The position numbers and the translations under genes were made by a program. This document shows positions 42,868 through 52,356 of a DNA stretch of 64,000 nucleotides, one piece after another. Origin of the DNA: Ruegeria arenilitoris (GTDB taxonomy: Bacteria > Pseudomonadota > Alphaproteobacteria > Rhodobacterales > Rhodobacteraceae); the NCBI RefSeq assembly GCF_013030985.1, contig NZ_WPYP01000006.1:186001-250000 (forward strand). The letters run 5' to 3'. The number at the start of each line of letters is the position of its first letter. The first letter of the stretch is position 1. The notes under the pieces are model-generated. The model was given only the letters and a program-made list of their open reading frames with translations. It was not told the origin of the DNA and made no database searches.

Positions 42868-43662
42868 TCACGGATAGGTGGGGGTGCGGCCCAAAAGCTC
42901 GTCCAATTGCCAGCCGATCCAGCCATGGGGGATGAAATGCCCGCCCGGATGGGTGTCCAGCACCACCTGCCCCTGCGCGCAATCGGTCCATTCCACACGG
43001 CTGAGCGTCAGGAACGGCTTCACGCTCCAATCCCCGCGCGGGGTGGCGCCGTTGCAGTTGTACTTCTCGCGCCACAGCGCAACCGGATAGGTCGTATCGC
43101 CGCCCGGCCCAAAGGGGAAATCCATCACCGTGTCGTCCAACCCGTGCACATGGCGCACCTCGCGCGGGGCTTCGGGGCAGGCTTCGGTCTGGCGGATGCT
43201 GCCCGCAACGGCCAGCAGCGCGGCTGTGTCATTGCCGGACTGGCAGACATAGCGCCACGCCATCGCGCCGCCGAAGGAATAACCCGAGACATATATGCGT
43301 TTCGGATCAATCGGATAGCGCTTGGCCACATCTTCCAAAACCCGGTCGGCAAATGGCACATCGCCGGTATCCGCCGACCAGAAATCCCAGCTTTTGCCCA
43401 GCCCGTTCGGGGCCACCAGCAACACGCCGCGCAGCTTGGTCGCCCCAGCGATGCGTTCATGGTTCACCACCACGGTGCCCTGCCGGGACCAGCCGTGGAA
43501 ATGCAGCAACACGGGCAGAGGGCTTTGCCCGTCCCAGCCCTCGGGTTCCAGCACATGATAAGAACGGTCGCCCAAGGGGCAGGCGGCATCGCCATGACAC
43601 TCCCGCGCAGCCAGCGCCGGAGAGGCCATCAGCATCAGAAAGAAAATCAGTCGGTACATCAT
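42868..43662 (-). CDS. Secreted PHB-depolymerase/esterase-like alpha/beta hydrolase
   Basis: A 264-residue exported hydrolase. Signal peptide 'MMYRLIFFLMLMASPALAAR', cleavage near ALA. Nucleophile elbow 'VSGYSFGGAMAWRYVC' (G-x-S-x-G, Ser), with 'LLHFHGWSRQ' as oxyanion strand and 'DTHPGGHFIPHGW' providing the catalytic His; this is the LpqC/poly(3-hydroxybutyrate) depolymerase family. Four cysteines could form disulfides in the periplasm. Substrate not proven. It lies between pheT and pheS on the same strand. Confidence 0.85.
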   Translation of the reverse strand: MMYRLIFFLMLMASPALAARECHGDAACPLGDRSYHVLEPEGWDGQSPLPVLLHFHGWSRQGTVVVNHERIAGATKLRGVLLVAPNGLGKSWDFWSADTGDVPFADRVLEDVAKRYPIDPKRIYVSGYSFGGAMAWRYVCQSGNDTAALLAVAGSIRQTEACPEAPREVRHVHGLDDTVMDFPFGPGGDTTYPVALWREKYNCNGATPRGDWSVKPFLTLSRVEWTDCAQGQVVLDTHPGGHFIPHGWIGWQLDELLGRTPTYP

Positions 43663-43830
43663 AGGCCGGAGCCTACCGCCCCCACGCCCGCTGTCACTTA
43701 ACAACCCCGTGGGGGCATGTAACAAGCCGCGCTGTCTCCAGACCGCGGGGTGGCGATCCTCGGGTTGTAGTGGGCAGTTTATCTTGGCCAAGCCCATGCA
43801 TCGTTCAAACGGAGTGCCTGCGGAGACAAA

Positions 43831-43930
43831 TCGCCAGCCCGTGCGGGCGGTTTGGCGATAGCGCGGCGGCCTACGGCCTGTGCTCCGCGCTACAAACTAT
43901 GAATCCATAGCGTGGACGGGCACCACGTCC
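43831..43930. repeat. Array of hairpins downstream of the pheS-coupled gene
   Basis: Consecutive dyads: TCGCCA/TGGCGA around GCCC/GGGC (43831-43858); TAGCGCGG/CCGCGCTA around GGCC-TAC-GGCC (43859-43892); CTATG/CATAG (43897-43910); and GGACG/CGTCC (43914-43930), which competes with CGTGG/CCACG. The 271-base gap around it holds no gene. Could be a dispersed intergenic repeat or an RNA processing/termination structure. Confidence 0.65.
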
Positions 43931-43933
43931 AAC

Positions 43934-44407
43934 TTACTTGAAGCTGTCTTTAATACGGTTCGGGAGGTCACGGAGCCTCTTCTGGCATGTTGAAGAAGTC
44001 AGCTCCCCTGCTTCATAAGGTAAGTGTACTGCAACGACTTGAAACCCGCCTATTCTTTGGCGACTTAGGTTACAGAAGTTGACAGAAATCTCACCTGACT
44101 CTCTCGCCATTTCATCAGCGTGCGGTGCGATTTGCTGCGACCAATGCTCTGATTCTTCAAGAACGCTAGAGAGAGCATTGACATTTAGGCAGTCAAAAGT
44201 CCTGCCATCACTCCCGGCAAAAAAGACAACTTGGTTCGATGAAAACCCGTCGGGGAACGCACTTCGGATCTCCGCAACTGTGTCCTGCCAAAGCTCGGAA
44301 CATAGGCGGTCTTTTTCGACTTGCTCTGCTGTGGACAGGCTTGGGGTTGTACCAAGAACAAGCCCGAAAACCAGTTGAGCGGCATACCTCAACGAGTTTT
44401 GGTTCAC
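43934..44407 (-). CDS. Unrecognised exported protein coupled to pheS
   Basis: A 157-residue protein whose GTG start overlaps the pheS stop (GTGA). The first 27 residues look like a signal peptide ('[18 protein letters not shown]', cleavage near STA). The mature part has four cysteines, with '[20 protein letters not shown]' and '[20 protein letters not shown]'. No family recognised. GC is lower than its neighbours (30/60 at 44161-44220 by hand count). It separates pheS from the downstream genes and may be an acquired gene using pheS translation. Confidence 0.68.
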   Translation of the reverse strand: MNQNSLRYAAQLVFGLVLGTTPSLSTAEQVEKDRLCSELWQDTVAEIRSAFPDGFSSNQVVFFAGSDGRTFDCLNVNALSSVLEESEHWSQQIAPHADEMARESGEISVNFCNLSRQRIGGFQVVAVHLPYEAGELTSSTCQKRLRDLPNRIKDSFK

Positions 44408-45477
44408 CGCGACAAACCACCATGCAGGTTCGGCATATCCAGCGCTGCGAACCCGTAGTGCCGTAGCCAGCGCAGGTCGCTGTCAAAGAAGGCCCGCAAA
44501 TCCGGAATACCGTATTTCAGCATCGCCAGACGGTCGATGCCGATGCCAAAGGCAAAGCCCTGATAGACCTCGGGGTCGATGCCACCGGCGGCGATCACCT
44601 TGGGGTGGACCATGCCCGAGCCCAGAATCTCCATCCAGTCGTTGCCCTCGCCGATCTTCAGCTGACCGTTATCCCACGAACAGCGGATATCGACCTCGGC
44701 CGACGGCTCGGTGAAGGGGAAATGCGAGGCGCGGAAGCGCAGTTCGACATCGTCGACCTCGAAAAACGCCTTCACAAACTCTTCCAGAACCCATTTCAGG
44801 TTCGCCATCGAGATGTCCTTGTCGATGGCCAGCCCCTCGACCTGATGGAACATCGGCGTGTGGGTTTGGTCATAGTCGGCGCGGTAGACGCCGCCGGGAC
44901 AAATGACGCGGATCGGCGCGCCCTGTTTCTCCATCGAGCGGATTTGCACCGGCGAGGTGTGCGTCCGCAGCACGTGCGGCGGGCGATTGTCGCCCTCGGC
45001 GCGGTGCATGTAGAATGTGTCCATCTCGGCCCGTGCGGGGTGGTGGCCAGGGATGTTCAGGGCATCGAAGTTGTACCAGTCGTCTTCGATCCGCGGCCCT
45101 TCGGCCACCGAGAAACCCAGTTCGGCAAAAATCGCAGTCAGTTCTTCGGTCGCCTGGCTGATCGGGTGGATCGAGCCCTGACGGCGCGCGCGGGTCGGCA
45201 GGGTGACGTCCAGCCATTCGGTGCGCAGACGCTCATCCAGTGCGGCATCGGCCAACGCGGATTTCTTGGCAGAGAGCGCCGAGTTGATCTCATCCTTCAG
45301 GGCGTTCAGCGCGGGGCCTGCGACCTGGCGTTCCTCGGGGGTCATCTTGCCCAGCTCGCGCATCTTCAGCGCGACCTCGCCTTTTTTGCCCACGGCGGCG
45401 ACGCGGATCGCCTCAAGCGCGTTTTCGTCGCCAGCCTCGGCGATTTGGCCCAGATATTTTGCCTTAAGATCGTCCAT
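44404..45477 (-). CDS. pheS: Phenylalanine-tRNA ligase alpha subunit
   Basis: 357 residues, slightly longer than E. coli PheS. N-terminal coiled-coil ('[20 protein letters not shown]'), then class II core motifs: '[20 protein letters not shown]', '[12 protein letters not shown]'-like '[15 protein letters not shown]' (motif 2 area), '[20 protein letters not shown]' and '[20 protein letters not shown]' (motif 3). Charges tRNA-Phe with PheT. Followed on the minus strand by a GTGA-overlapping small gene rather than pheT. Confidence 0.97.
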   Translation of the reverse strand: MDDLKAKYLGQIAEAGDENALEAIRVAAVGKKGEVALKMRELGKMTPEERQVAGPALNALKDEINSALSAKKSALADAALDERLRTEWLDVTLPTRARRQGSIHPISQATEELTAIFAELGFSVAEGPRIEDDWYNFDALNIPGHHPARAEMDTFYMHRAEGDNRPPHVLRTHTSPVQIRSMEKQGAPIRVICPGGVYRADYDQTHTPMFHQVEGLAIDKDISMANLKWVLEEFVKAFFEVDDVELRFRASHFPFTEPSAEVDIRCSWDNGQLKIGEGNDWMEILGSGMVHPKVIAAGGIDPEVYQGFAFGIGIDRLAMLKYGIPDLRAFFDSDLRWLRHYGFAALDMPNLHGGLSR

Positions 45478-45547
45478 GACGCCCTCTGAATTTGGTCGGG
45501 AACCTGCTATCGGGCCAGCCCCGCGAATGCAAGCCGGACTGAACGGA

Positions 45548-46918
45548 TCAGTAGCTGTATTCCGGGAACACCCGTGTCAGATCGCCATTCCAGTCGCCAT
45601 TGTAGTGTTCCAGCAACTCATCGGCCGGAACTTTGCCGGTCTCAAGGCTGTCTTTCAGCGCGTTCAGGAAATGCGTTTCATCGGGCACCAGACCCCCGGC
45701 ACCGGGGAAGGCGCGGGATTTCAGGCCAGCTTCTGAGATCGCAACCACTTCACGCGCCAGATCGTGCATGTTGATGGTGCCGACCTGCGCCTGCAGCCCG
45801 TCTTTCGCGGCTTCGATGCGCAGGGCTTCGCGCGTTTCCGCATCCCAGCCTTTGACCAGATCCCAGGCCGCATCCAGCGCGCCTTGGTCGTAGGTCAGGC
45901 CAACCCAGAAGGCGGGCAGCGCGCACAGGCGACGCCACGGGCCGCCATCAGCGCCACGCATCTCCATGAATTTCTTGATCCGCGCCTCGGGGAAGGCGGT
46001 GGTCAGGTGGTCGGCCCAGTCGGACAGGGTCGGCGTCTCACCCGGCAGCGCGGGCAGTTTGCCTTGCAGAAAGTCGCGGAAGGACATGCCCAGCGCGTCG
46101 ATGTACTGGCCGTCGCGATAAACGAAATACATCGGCACATCGAGCGCGTATTGCACGTAACGCTCGAACCCAAAGCCTTCCTCGAACACGAAAGGCAGCA
46201 TCCCGGTACGCGCATCGTCCAGATGCCGCCAGATATAGCTGCGCCAGCTTTTCTGGCCGTTCACCTTGCCCTCAAAGAACGGAGAGTTCGCAAACAGCGC
46301 CGTCGCCACCGGCTGAAGGGCCAGTGCCACGCGCAGTTTTTGCACCATGTCAGCCTCGGACCCGAAGTCGATATTGACCTGAACGGTGCAGGTGCGCCGC
46401 ATCATGGCGCGGCCCATGGTGCCGACCTTCTCCATATAGTCGTTCATCAGCCGATAGCGGCCCTTGGGCATCAACGGCATCTCGTCATGGGTCCAGATCG
46501 GGGCCGCGCCCAGACCGATGAAGCCAACGCCAATCTCGTCGGCGATATCCTTCACCTCGCGCAGGTGGGTGTTCACCTCATCGCAGGTCTCGTGGATCGT
46601 CTCCAGCGGAGCCCCCGACAGTTCCAGCGCGCCGCCCGGTTCAAGGCTGACATTGGCGCCGTCCTTTTCCAGACCGATCAGCTTGTCACCTTCGCGCACT
46701 TCGGCCCAGCCGTGGCGGTCACGCAAGCCTTCCAGAACGGCCACAATGGATCGCGTTCCTTCAAACGGCAGCGGTTTCAGGGTGTCTTTGCAATAGCCGA
46801 ACTTCTCGTGCTCGGTCCCGATACGCCAATCCTGCTTAGGCTTGCAGCCAGATTCCAGATATTCGGCCAGTTGCTCATGGCGTTCGATCGGCCCGCCGCC
46901 GGACTGGGGGATGGACAT
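45548..46918 (-). CDS. gshA: Glutamate-cysteine ligase (GCS2, plant/alphaproteobacterial type)
   Basis: First step of glutathione synthesis: ATP-dependent ligation of glutamate and cysteine. 456 residues from ATG 46918, with CGGAGCG upstream. Typical GCS2 segments: '[20 protein letters not shown]' near residue 30, '[20 protein letters not shown]' near 100, '[17 protein letters not shown]' near 170 and '[19 protein letters not shown]'. Cytoplasmic. It precedes pheS on the same strand by 70 bases; no gshB in the window. Confidence 0.95.
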   Translation of the reverse strand: MSIPQSGGGPIERHEQLAEYLESGCKPKQDWRIGTEHEKFGYCKDTLKPLPFEGTRSIVAVLEGLRDRHGWAEVREGDKLIGLEKDGANVSLEPGGALELSGAPLETIHETCDEVNTHLREVKDIADEIGVGFIGLGAAPIWTHDEMPLMPKGRYRLMNDYMEKVGTMGRAMMRRTCTVQVNIDFGSEADMVQKLRVALALQPVATALFANSPFFEGKVNGQKSWRSYIWRHLDDARTGMLPFVFEEGFGFERYVQYALDVPMYFVYRDGQYIDALGMSFRDFLQGKLPALPGETPTLSDWADHLTTAFPEARIKKFMEMRGADGGPWRRLCALPAFWVGLTYDQGALDAAWDLVKGWDAETREALRIEAAKDGLQAQVGTINMHDLAREVVAISEAGLKSRAFPGAGGLVPDETHFLNALKDSLETGKVPADELLEHYNGDWNGDLTRVFPEYSY

Positions 46919-46983
46919 GAATCGCGCTCCGATCCTGATGTGTCTGTCTAGTTGGTCAGTCGTGGGGGCAAACCGCGCCAGTG

Positions 46984-47511
46984 TCAATGCAGCCTAAGAT
47001 GTGCCGGGCGGGAGGGCGTCCGTTCCCAGATCACCACAGGATGGGCCGCGCCCCCGTTCAGTTCCGCCAGCATCTGTTCGGTTTTCAGCCCCGGCAGGGC
47101 CGAGAAGACATCGAACAAAGCTTCGGCCCCTTCGGCATTCACAGGAATGTGAAGCAATGGTTGACCCGGTTGTTCCAATACCCAATGCGCAGGCGACGCG
47201 GTCGGGTCCAGCGCCAGACGTTCGATTTCCCGCGTAGCAACCATGCCACCGTCCAATGGACCCAGATAGGTGATCTGACCTTCGTCGATGGTCACCACGC
47301 CGGGGCCACCAACACCGGTGCGGAAGCGGGCACGCTGAATGCCGATCACGGCCAACGCCACCGATACGACCACCAACACCCAGCCCATCCATCCCAGCAA
47401 CCCGCCGGGGCCGCTGATCCAGCTGAGGCCGACGAGCAGCACAAGCCCGGCCACCAGCACCTCGCGCCAGCGCCACAGAGTCAGTTTGGCTTCGGGTCGG
47501 ATGAAACTCAT
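46984..47511 (-). CDS. Conserved hypothetical membrane protein
   Basis: A 175-residue protein with two adjacent N-terminal helices ('VLVAGLVLLVGLSWISG' and 'MGWVLVVVSVALAVIGI'), then a beta-rich soluble part including 'GVVTIDEGQITYLGPLDGGM'. Start ATG 47511 overlaps the GNAT stop as ATGA. Pattern (two helices plus PH-like domain) resembles other small Rhodobacteraceae membrane proteins in this window. Function unknown. Confidence 0.78.
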   Translation of the reverse strand: MSFIRPEAKLTLWRWREVLVAGLVLLVGLSWISGPGGLLGWMGWVLVVVSVALAVIGIQRARFRTGVGGPGVVTIDEGQITYLGPLDGGMVATREIERLALDPTASPAHWVLEQPGQPLLHIPVNAEGAEALFDVFSALPGLKTEQMLAELNGGAAHPVVIWERTPSRPAHLRLH

Positions 47512-48356
47512 GCCGGGTCCTCGGGGTTTGTGAACAGGATCAGCGAAAACTGCCCTGCGGGTTTGAATCCAATACCCATATAGGCACGCGCCGCGGAATC
47601 AGAAGCCGCGAACAGAACCGCGCGGGACGCCCCGCCGTTGCGCGCCTCGATCAGATGCAACGCGACGGCCAGCCGGGCATAACCGCGCCCGCGAAGGTCG
47701 GGCGGAGTATAGACCCCTCCGATCTGTACGACCTCGGGCAGGCGGGCGTTGAACCCGGTCATGGCAACGGGCTGATCGTCGATCAGCAGAACCCGGTGCG
47801 AGTTGCGCTGCACATAGGCTGCAATGTCCTTTTTTGCCTGCACCCGCGCGCGTTCGGGGGCGAAATCCATCGCTTCGACAAGATAACTTTCGCGCCAGGT
47901 TTCGGGAATGGAACGGTCAACATCACCCAACGGAACTAACGTTGCCCCGGACATGTCCGGCAGGACAAGGTCATCCAATTGCAGGGTAAAGCCAGGCTCA
48001 TCGCTGTTCAGGGTGGCGGGTCTGTCTTCCCAGCCCGCCAGCTGCATGATCCGGCGGGCCTGTGTCGCCTCGGATGCGACTCCAAACAGCTTGTGACCCC
48101 GGATCAGGGCAATTGCTGCGGCAAGCTCGGCATCCGAGCAATCGGGGCATTGCGCCAGCACCATGCCTTCGTTGGTGATGGCAAAAATGGCGCGCGGGCC
48201 ATCGCCCAACACCCAGATGTTCAGGGATCGCGGATCATCGCCGCGCAAGCCGAAATCGCGCAGATTGGCCAGTGGGAACATCGAGGTCTGGATGTGCTGC
48301 GACAGGAACGTATCGATCTTTGGCAGATCCGCATCCGTCGCGAGTCTCCAATTCAA
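47508..48356 (-). CDS. GNAT-family N-acetyltransferase
   Basis: 282 residues starting at TTG 48356, which overlaps the rsmE stop (TTGA): 'MNWRLATDADLPKIDTFLSQ'. The C-terminal half carries the GNAT acetyl-CoA motif 'VQIGGVYTPPDLRGRGYARL' (R-G-R-G-Y-A) and 'AARAYMGIGFKPAGQF'. The N-terminal half resembles the double-GNAT arrangement with a degenerate first copy. Substrate unknown. It lies between rsmE and the membrane protein in a tightly overlapping transcript. Confidence 0.83.
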   Translation of the reverse strand: MNWRLATDADLPKIDTFLSQHIQTSMFPLANLRDFGLRGDDPRSLNIWVLGDGPRAIFAITNEGMVLAQCPDCSDAELAAAIALIRGHKLFGVASEATQARRIMQLAGWEDRPATLNSDEPGFTLQLDDLVLPDMSGATLVPLGDVDRSIPETWRESYLVEAMDFAPERARVQAKKDIAAYVQRNSHRVLLIDDQPVAMTGFNARLPEVVQIGGVYTPPDLRGRGYARLAVALHLIEARNGGASRAVLFAASDSAARAYMGIGFKPAGQFSLILFTNPEDPA

Positions 48357-49078
48357 GACCAATCCCCCAGCGCCTGCTGCCACATGGTCAGCGATGCCAC
48401 TGCCGCCGTATCCGCGCGCAGGATACGCGGACCAAGGCTGACCACATGTGCATAGGGCAGCGCCGTCAGTCGTGCGCGCTCTCGGTCCGAGAAACCGCCC
48501 TCGGGGCCGATCAGAATCGCCCAGGGCAGACCCTTTTCGTTTGCTGCCAGACGCAGGGCCGAGCCGACCTCGGCCTCGTTGCAGAACATCAGTTGGCGGC
48601 CTTCGGGCCACGCGTCCAGAACGCGGTCCAGCCGTTGCAGATCGGCGACCTCGGGCACGAAGGTGCCGCCGCATTGCTCGGCGGCCTCGACAGCGTGGGC
48701 CTGCAGGCGATCCTGCCTGATGCGTTCGGAATTGGTGAATTCGGTCTGCACCGGCATGATCCGCGCAGCGCCCATTTCTGCCGCTTTTTCAACGATGAAA
48801 TCGGTGCGTGCCTTTTTGATCGGCGCGAACAGGAACCACAGGTCGGGCGGCAGTTGCAGAGGTTTGGTCTGTTCCACACAGCTCAGAACACCGCCGCGTT
48901 TGCCCGCCTCGGCCACCTCGGCCAGCCATTCTCCGTCCTTGCCGTTGAACAGGGCCACCTGCCCGCCCACGGCCAGACGCATGACACCGAACAGGTAATG
49001 TGCCTGCTCGCGCGTCAAATCTACCGATTGCCCCTGACCCAGAGGGTGCTCTACATACAGTCTGATCTTTGCACTCAT
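48353..49078 (-). CDS. rsmE: 16S rRNA m3U1498 methyltransferase RsmE
   Basis: SPOUT-class methyltransferase of 241 residues that methylates U1498 of 16S rRNA. N-terminal PUA-like domain ('MSAKIRLYVEHPLGQGQSVD'), then the SPOUT trefoil-knot domain with 'AILIGPEGGFSDRERARLTA' and 'VSLGPRILRADTAAVASL'. Length normal. Its start is only 12 bases from the divergent ubiA start, so the two share promoter space; its stop overlaps the GNAT start. Confidence 0.94.
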   Translation of the reverse strand: MSAKIRLYVEHPLGQGQSVDLTREQAHYLFGVMRLAVGGQVALFNGKDGEWLAEVAEAGKRGGVLSCVEQTKPLQLPPDLWFLFAPIKKARTDFIVEKAAEMGAARIMPVQTEFTNSERIRQDRLQAHAVEAAEQCGGTFVPEVADLQRLDRVLDAWPEGRQLMFCNEAEVGSALRLAANEKGLPWAILIGPEGGFSDRERARLTALPYAHVVSLGPRILRADTAAVASLTMWQQALGDWS

Positions 49079-49090
49079 GAGACGTTACAT

Positions 49091-50053
49091 ATGCAAGGCA
49101 ACGCCCCAACACCAGACGGTCAGGTCGCAGATGCGGTCAGTGGCAACTGGGTCGACACACACGCGCCCGCTTTCGCCCGCCCCTACCTGCGCCTCAGCCG
49201 CGCGGACCGGCCCATCGGCACGTGGCTGCTGCTGATTCCCTGCTGGTGGGGCCTGGCGCTGGCCATCCTCAGCGATGGCACCCCGAGGTGGGAGGATTTG
49301 TGGATCGCCGTCGGCTGCGCCATCGGCGCCTTCCTGATGCGCGGCGCGGGGTGTACGTGGAATGACATCACCGACCGCAAGTACGACGGACAGGTGGAAC
49401 GCACCCGGTCGCGCCCGATTCCCTCAGGTCAGGTCAGCGTGCGTCAGGCGGTGATCTGGATGGGGCTGCAATGCCTGATGGCACTGGGGATTTTGCTGAG
49501 CTTCAACCAGGCCGCCATCGCCATGGGCGTGCTGTCGCTGTTGCCGGTGACGATCTACCCCTTTGCCAAGCGATTCACATGGTGGCCACAGGTGTTTCTG
49601 GGGCTGGCCTTCAACTGGGGCATCCTGCTGGCTTGGGCGGCGCATACGGGCACGGTCGGCGTTCCCGCGATCACGCTCTATCTGGCCGGGATCGCCTGGA
49701 CGCTGTTCTATGACACGATCTATGCCCACCAGGACGCCGAGGATGACGAACTGATCGGCATCAAATCCACCGCCCGGCTGTTTGGCACCGATACTGCGCG
49801 CTGGCTGAAATACTTCCTTGTGGCAACGGTCTTTCTGATGGGGCTGGCCATCATCGACGGGGCGCAGGCGCAGGCATCGGTGCTGGCTCTGGCCGTTGCC
49901 CTGGGCGGGCCGTGGGCAATGGGCTGGCATATGGCGTGGCAATTGCGCGGGCTGGATATCGAGGACAACGCGAAACTGCTGCAACTGTTTCGCGCCAACC
50001 GGGACACTGGCCTTATTCCGCTGATCTTCTTCTGCATTGCGCTGCTGCTCTGA
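49091..50053 (+). CDS. ubiA: 4-hydroxybenzoate polyprenyltransferase UbiA
   Basis: Attaches the isoprenoid tail to 4-hydroxybenzoate in ubiquinone synthesis. 320 residues, about nine helices. First Asp-rich motif 'NDITDRKYDGQVERTRSRPI' near residue 97 (N-D-x2-D-x3-D-x3-R-T) and second motif 'YDTIYAHQDAEDDELIG' near 213 are complete. ATG 49091 lies 12 bases from the divergent rsmE start. Inner membrane. Confidence 0.95.
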   Translation: MQGNAPTPDGQVADAVSGNWVDTHAPAFARPYLRLSRADRPIGTWLLLIPCWWGLALAILSDGTPRWEDLWIAVGCAIGAFLMRGAGCTWNDITDRKYDGQVERTRSRPIPSGQVSVRQAVIWMGLQCLMALGILLSFNQAAIAMGVLSLLPVTIYPFAKRFTWWPQVFLGLAFNWGILLAWAAHTGTVGVPAITLYLAGIAWTLFYDTIYAHQDAEDDELIGIKSTARLFGTDTARWLKYFLVATVFLMGLAIIDGAQAQASVLALAVALGGPWAMGWHMAWQLRGLDIEDNAKLLQLFRANRDTGLIPLIFFCIALLL

Positions 50054-50117
50054 TTGCACCTGACCGCGCGGCTCTGTAAGAGTTCGCACAATCGCTTGAG
50101 GAGTCGATAAGCCGCAC

Positions 50118-52034
50118 ATGCGTTTGCCCTATTTCTTTGCCGTTGCCCTTATCTTCCTCGTCTCGGCGGGCCTGTGCCTGCTGGCCGCCAGCTTTGCGGT
50201 GACCAAGGTCGAAGAGACGTCCGAGTTCGCCGTACGCCGGGCGCTGGACCTGAAAGGGCATGACTGGGCCGAAGTGCATTCCGACGGTTTGCGCGTCGTT
50301 CTAACGGGCACAGCCACGGATGAGGCCACGCGGTTTAACGCACTGACGGCGGCGGGCACCGAAGTAGATACCTCGCGCGTGATCGACGAAATGGAGGTCG
50401 CACCCACAACCGAGCTGGCCGCGCCCCGGTTTTCTGCCGAGATCCTGCGCAACGACAGCGGCATTTCGGTGATCGGCCTGATCCCGGCCAGCGAAAACCG
50501 CGAAGCGTTGATGGAACGGCTGAGTGATCTGGACGGCGGCGCCCCGGTATCGGACCTGATGGAAACCGCAGATTATCCCAAGCCCAAAGGGTGGGACGCC
50601 GCAATCGCCTATGCCGTTGATGCTTTGAAGCGCCTGCCGCGTGCCAAAATCTCGGCCAGCCCCGGCCTGGTCAAGATCACAGCGATTGCCGACAGCCAAC
50701 AGGAAAAGGAAAAGCTGGAACAGGACCTGACCCGTACAGCCCCCCCGAGCCTTCGGATCGGCCTGTCGATCTCGGCCCCGCGCCCGGTGATCACACCCTT
50801 TACCCTGCGCTTTCTGATCGACGCAGATGGTGGCCAGTTCGATGCCTGCTCGGCCCAGGACGAAAAGGCCCGGGACGCGATCATCACCGCCGCGCAAGAG
50901 GCGGGCCTGGCAGGCACCTATAGCTGCACTATCGGTCTGGGCGTGCCTTCGCCCCGCTGGTCCGAGGCTGCTGTTCTGAGCATCAACGCGCTGTCCAATC
51001 TGGGCGGTGGGTCAGTGACCATGTCGGATGCGGATATCACACTGGCCGCTGCAGAAGGCACCGATGCCGCGGTGTTCGACCGCGTGGTGGGCGAGCTTGA
51101 GAACGCCCTGCCCCCGGTCTTTGCCCTGCATGCCATCCTGCCGGAACCGGAAGTTGAGGGCGAGGAAGGACCGCCCGAATTCACTGCCACGCGCAGTCCC
51201 GAAGGGCTGGTGCAGATTCGCGGGCGTCTGGGCGACGACACCCAGCGCGACATGGTCGACAGCTATGCCCGAGCCGCCTTTGGCTCGGAACAGGTTCACA
51301 CTGCAACACGCATCGCGCCCGAAGGGCTGCCGATGGGATGGCCGGTGCGCGTTCTGACCGGACTTGAGGCGCTGGCTCAACTGCATAACGGTGCGCTGAC
51401 CGTCACACCGGACGATCTGGTCCTGAACGGCATCAGCCACGACCCCGACACGCGGGCCCAAATTGCAGGGTTGCTGTCCGAGAAACTGGGCGATGCACAG
51501 GAATTCACCCTGTCCATCACCTATCAGGAACCGCCCGAGCCCGCCGACAAGCTGCCCGACCCTGAGATGTGCGAGGAACGCATCGCCGAAGTTCAGGCCG
51601 GCACCAAGATCGCCTTCGAGCCCGGTTCGGCCACCGTCGCCGCCGACTCGCGCGATACGGTGAACCAGATTGCCGACATCCTGCGCGAATGTGGCCCGAT
51701 CCGGCTGGAGATTCAGGGCCATACCGACAGTCAGGGCCGCGAAGAGATGAATCAACAGCTCAGCCAGGCGCGGGCACAATCCATCCTGAACGAGCTGCGC
51801 GGGCGCCGCGTGCCCACTGCCAGCTATACCGCCATGGGCTATGGGGAATCGCAACCAATCGCCGACAACGACACAGAAGAAGGCCGCGAGGAAAATCGCC
51901 GGATCGAGTTCCGCCTGATCCGCCCCGAACCGGTGGAAAACACCGAGACCGGGCTGGACGCGATCGAGGCCGAGACCATCGAGGCCGAACAGACGGACAC
52001 ACCCGCCTCAGATGCGGATGCAGGGGACCAGTAA
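50118..52034 (+). CDS. OmpA-family protein with BON-like repeats
   Basis: A 638-residue envelope protein. N-terminal helix ('YFFAVALIFLVSAGLCLLAA') serves as signal or anchor. Residues ~40-480 contain repeated BON-like segments ('HSDGLRVVLTGTATDEATRF', 'EGLVQIRGRLGDDTQRDMVD'). The C-terminal OmpA domain (~485-615) has 'KIAFEPGSATVAADSRDTVN', 'IQGHTDSQGREEMNQQLSQA' and 'EENRRIEFRLI', which bind peptidoglycan. The tail is acidic. Larger than typical OmpA proteins. It is followed two bases later by a small coiled-coil membrane gene. Confidence 0.9.
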   Translation: MRLPYFFAVALIFLVSAGLCLLAASFAVTKVEETSEFAVRRALDLKGHDWAEVHSDGLRVVLTGTATDEATRFNALTAAGTEVDTSRVIDEMEVAPTTELAAPRFSAEILRNDSGISVIGLIPASENREALMERLSDLDGGAPVSDLMETADYPKPKGWDAAIAYAVDALKRLPRAKISASPGLVKITAIADSQQEKEKLEQDLTRTAPPSLRIGLSISAPRPVITPFTLRFLIDADGGQFDACSAQDEKARDAIITAAQEAGLAGTYSCTIGLGVPSPRWSEAAVLSINALSNLGGGSVTMSDADITLAAAEGTDAAVFDRVVGELENALPPVFALHAILPEPEVEGEEGPPEFTATRSPEGLVQIRGRLGDDTQRDMVDSYARAAFGSEQVHTATRIAPEGLPMGWPVRVLTGLEALAQLHNGALTVTPDDLVLNGISHDPDTRAQIAGLLSEKLGDAQEFTLSITYQEPPEPADKLPDPEMCEERIAEVQAGTKIAFEPGSATVAADSRDTVNQIADILRECGPIRLEIQGHTDSQGREEMNQQLSQARAQSILNELRGRRVPTASYTAMGYGESQPIADNDTEEGREENRRIEFRLIRPEPVENTETGLDAIEAETIEAEQTDTPASDADAGDQ

Positions 52035-52035
52035 G

Positions 52036-52356
52036 TTGAACAGAATCGAATTCATCATCGCCACCGCCATTATCCTGTTCGCGGCCTTTTGCATGGGCTG
52101 GTTCGCCAACTGGCTGGCGCACCGCCTGTCCCGCGTCCGCCAAAGCGACGTGGCCGATCTGGACCGCATGAGCCAGGAATTGCACGAGGCTGAAGAAACC
52201 CGCGATCAGGCGATCACTTACCTGCAACAGCGCGAGGCCGAGCTGACCAACCAGCTGACCCAAGCCGAGGCCGAACTCGCCGCCGCCATGGACGGCTTGC
52301 GCGCCGCGCGGCAAGAAGCCGAAGAGTTGCGCGGCCGCATCAACAACGCGGATTAA
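52036..52356 (+). CDS. Small coiled-coil membrane protein
   Basis: 106 residues from TTG 52036, with AGGGG nine bases upstream; an ATG at 52012 is in frame but lacks a ribosome site and would overlap the OmpA gene. One N-terminal helix ('IIATAIILFAAFCMGWFANW') is followed by a long charged coiled coil ('LDRMSQELHEAEETRDQAIT', 'EAELTNQLTQAEAELAAAMD'). Likely an inner-membrane-anchored partner of the OmpA/BON protein. Function unknown. Overlaps the convergent orphan gene by four bases. Confidence 0.78.
   Translation: MNRIEFIIATAIILFAAFCMGWFANWLAHRLSRVRQSDVADLDRMSQELHEAEETRDQAITYLQQREAELTNQLTQAEAELAAAMDGLRAARQEAEELRGRINNAD

Noticed and set aside
41230..43701. 823-codon plus-strand open frame opposite pheT and the esterase
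   Set aside because: It spans two unrelated minus-strand genes and has the low-complexity shadow composition of antisense frames; both minus genes carry family motifs.
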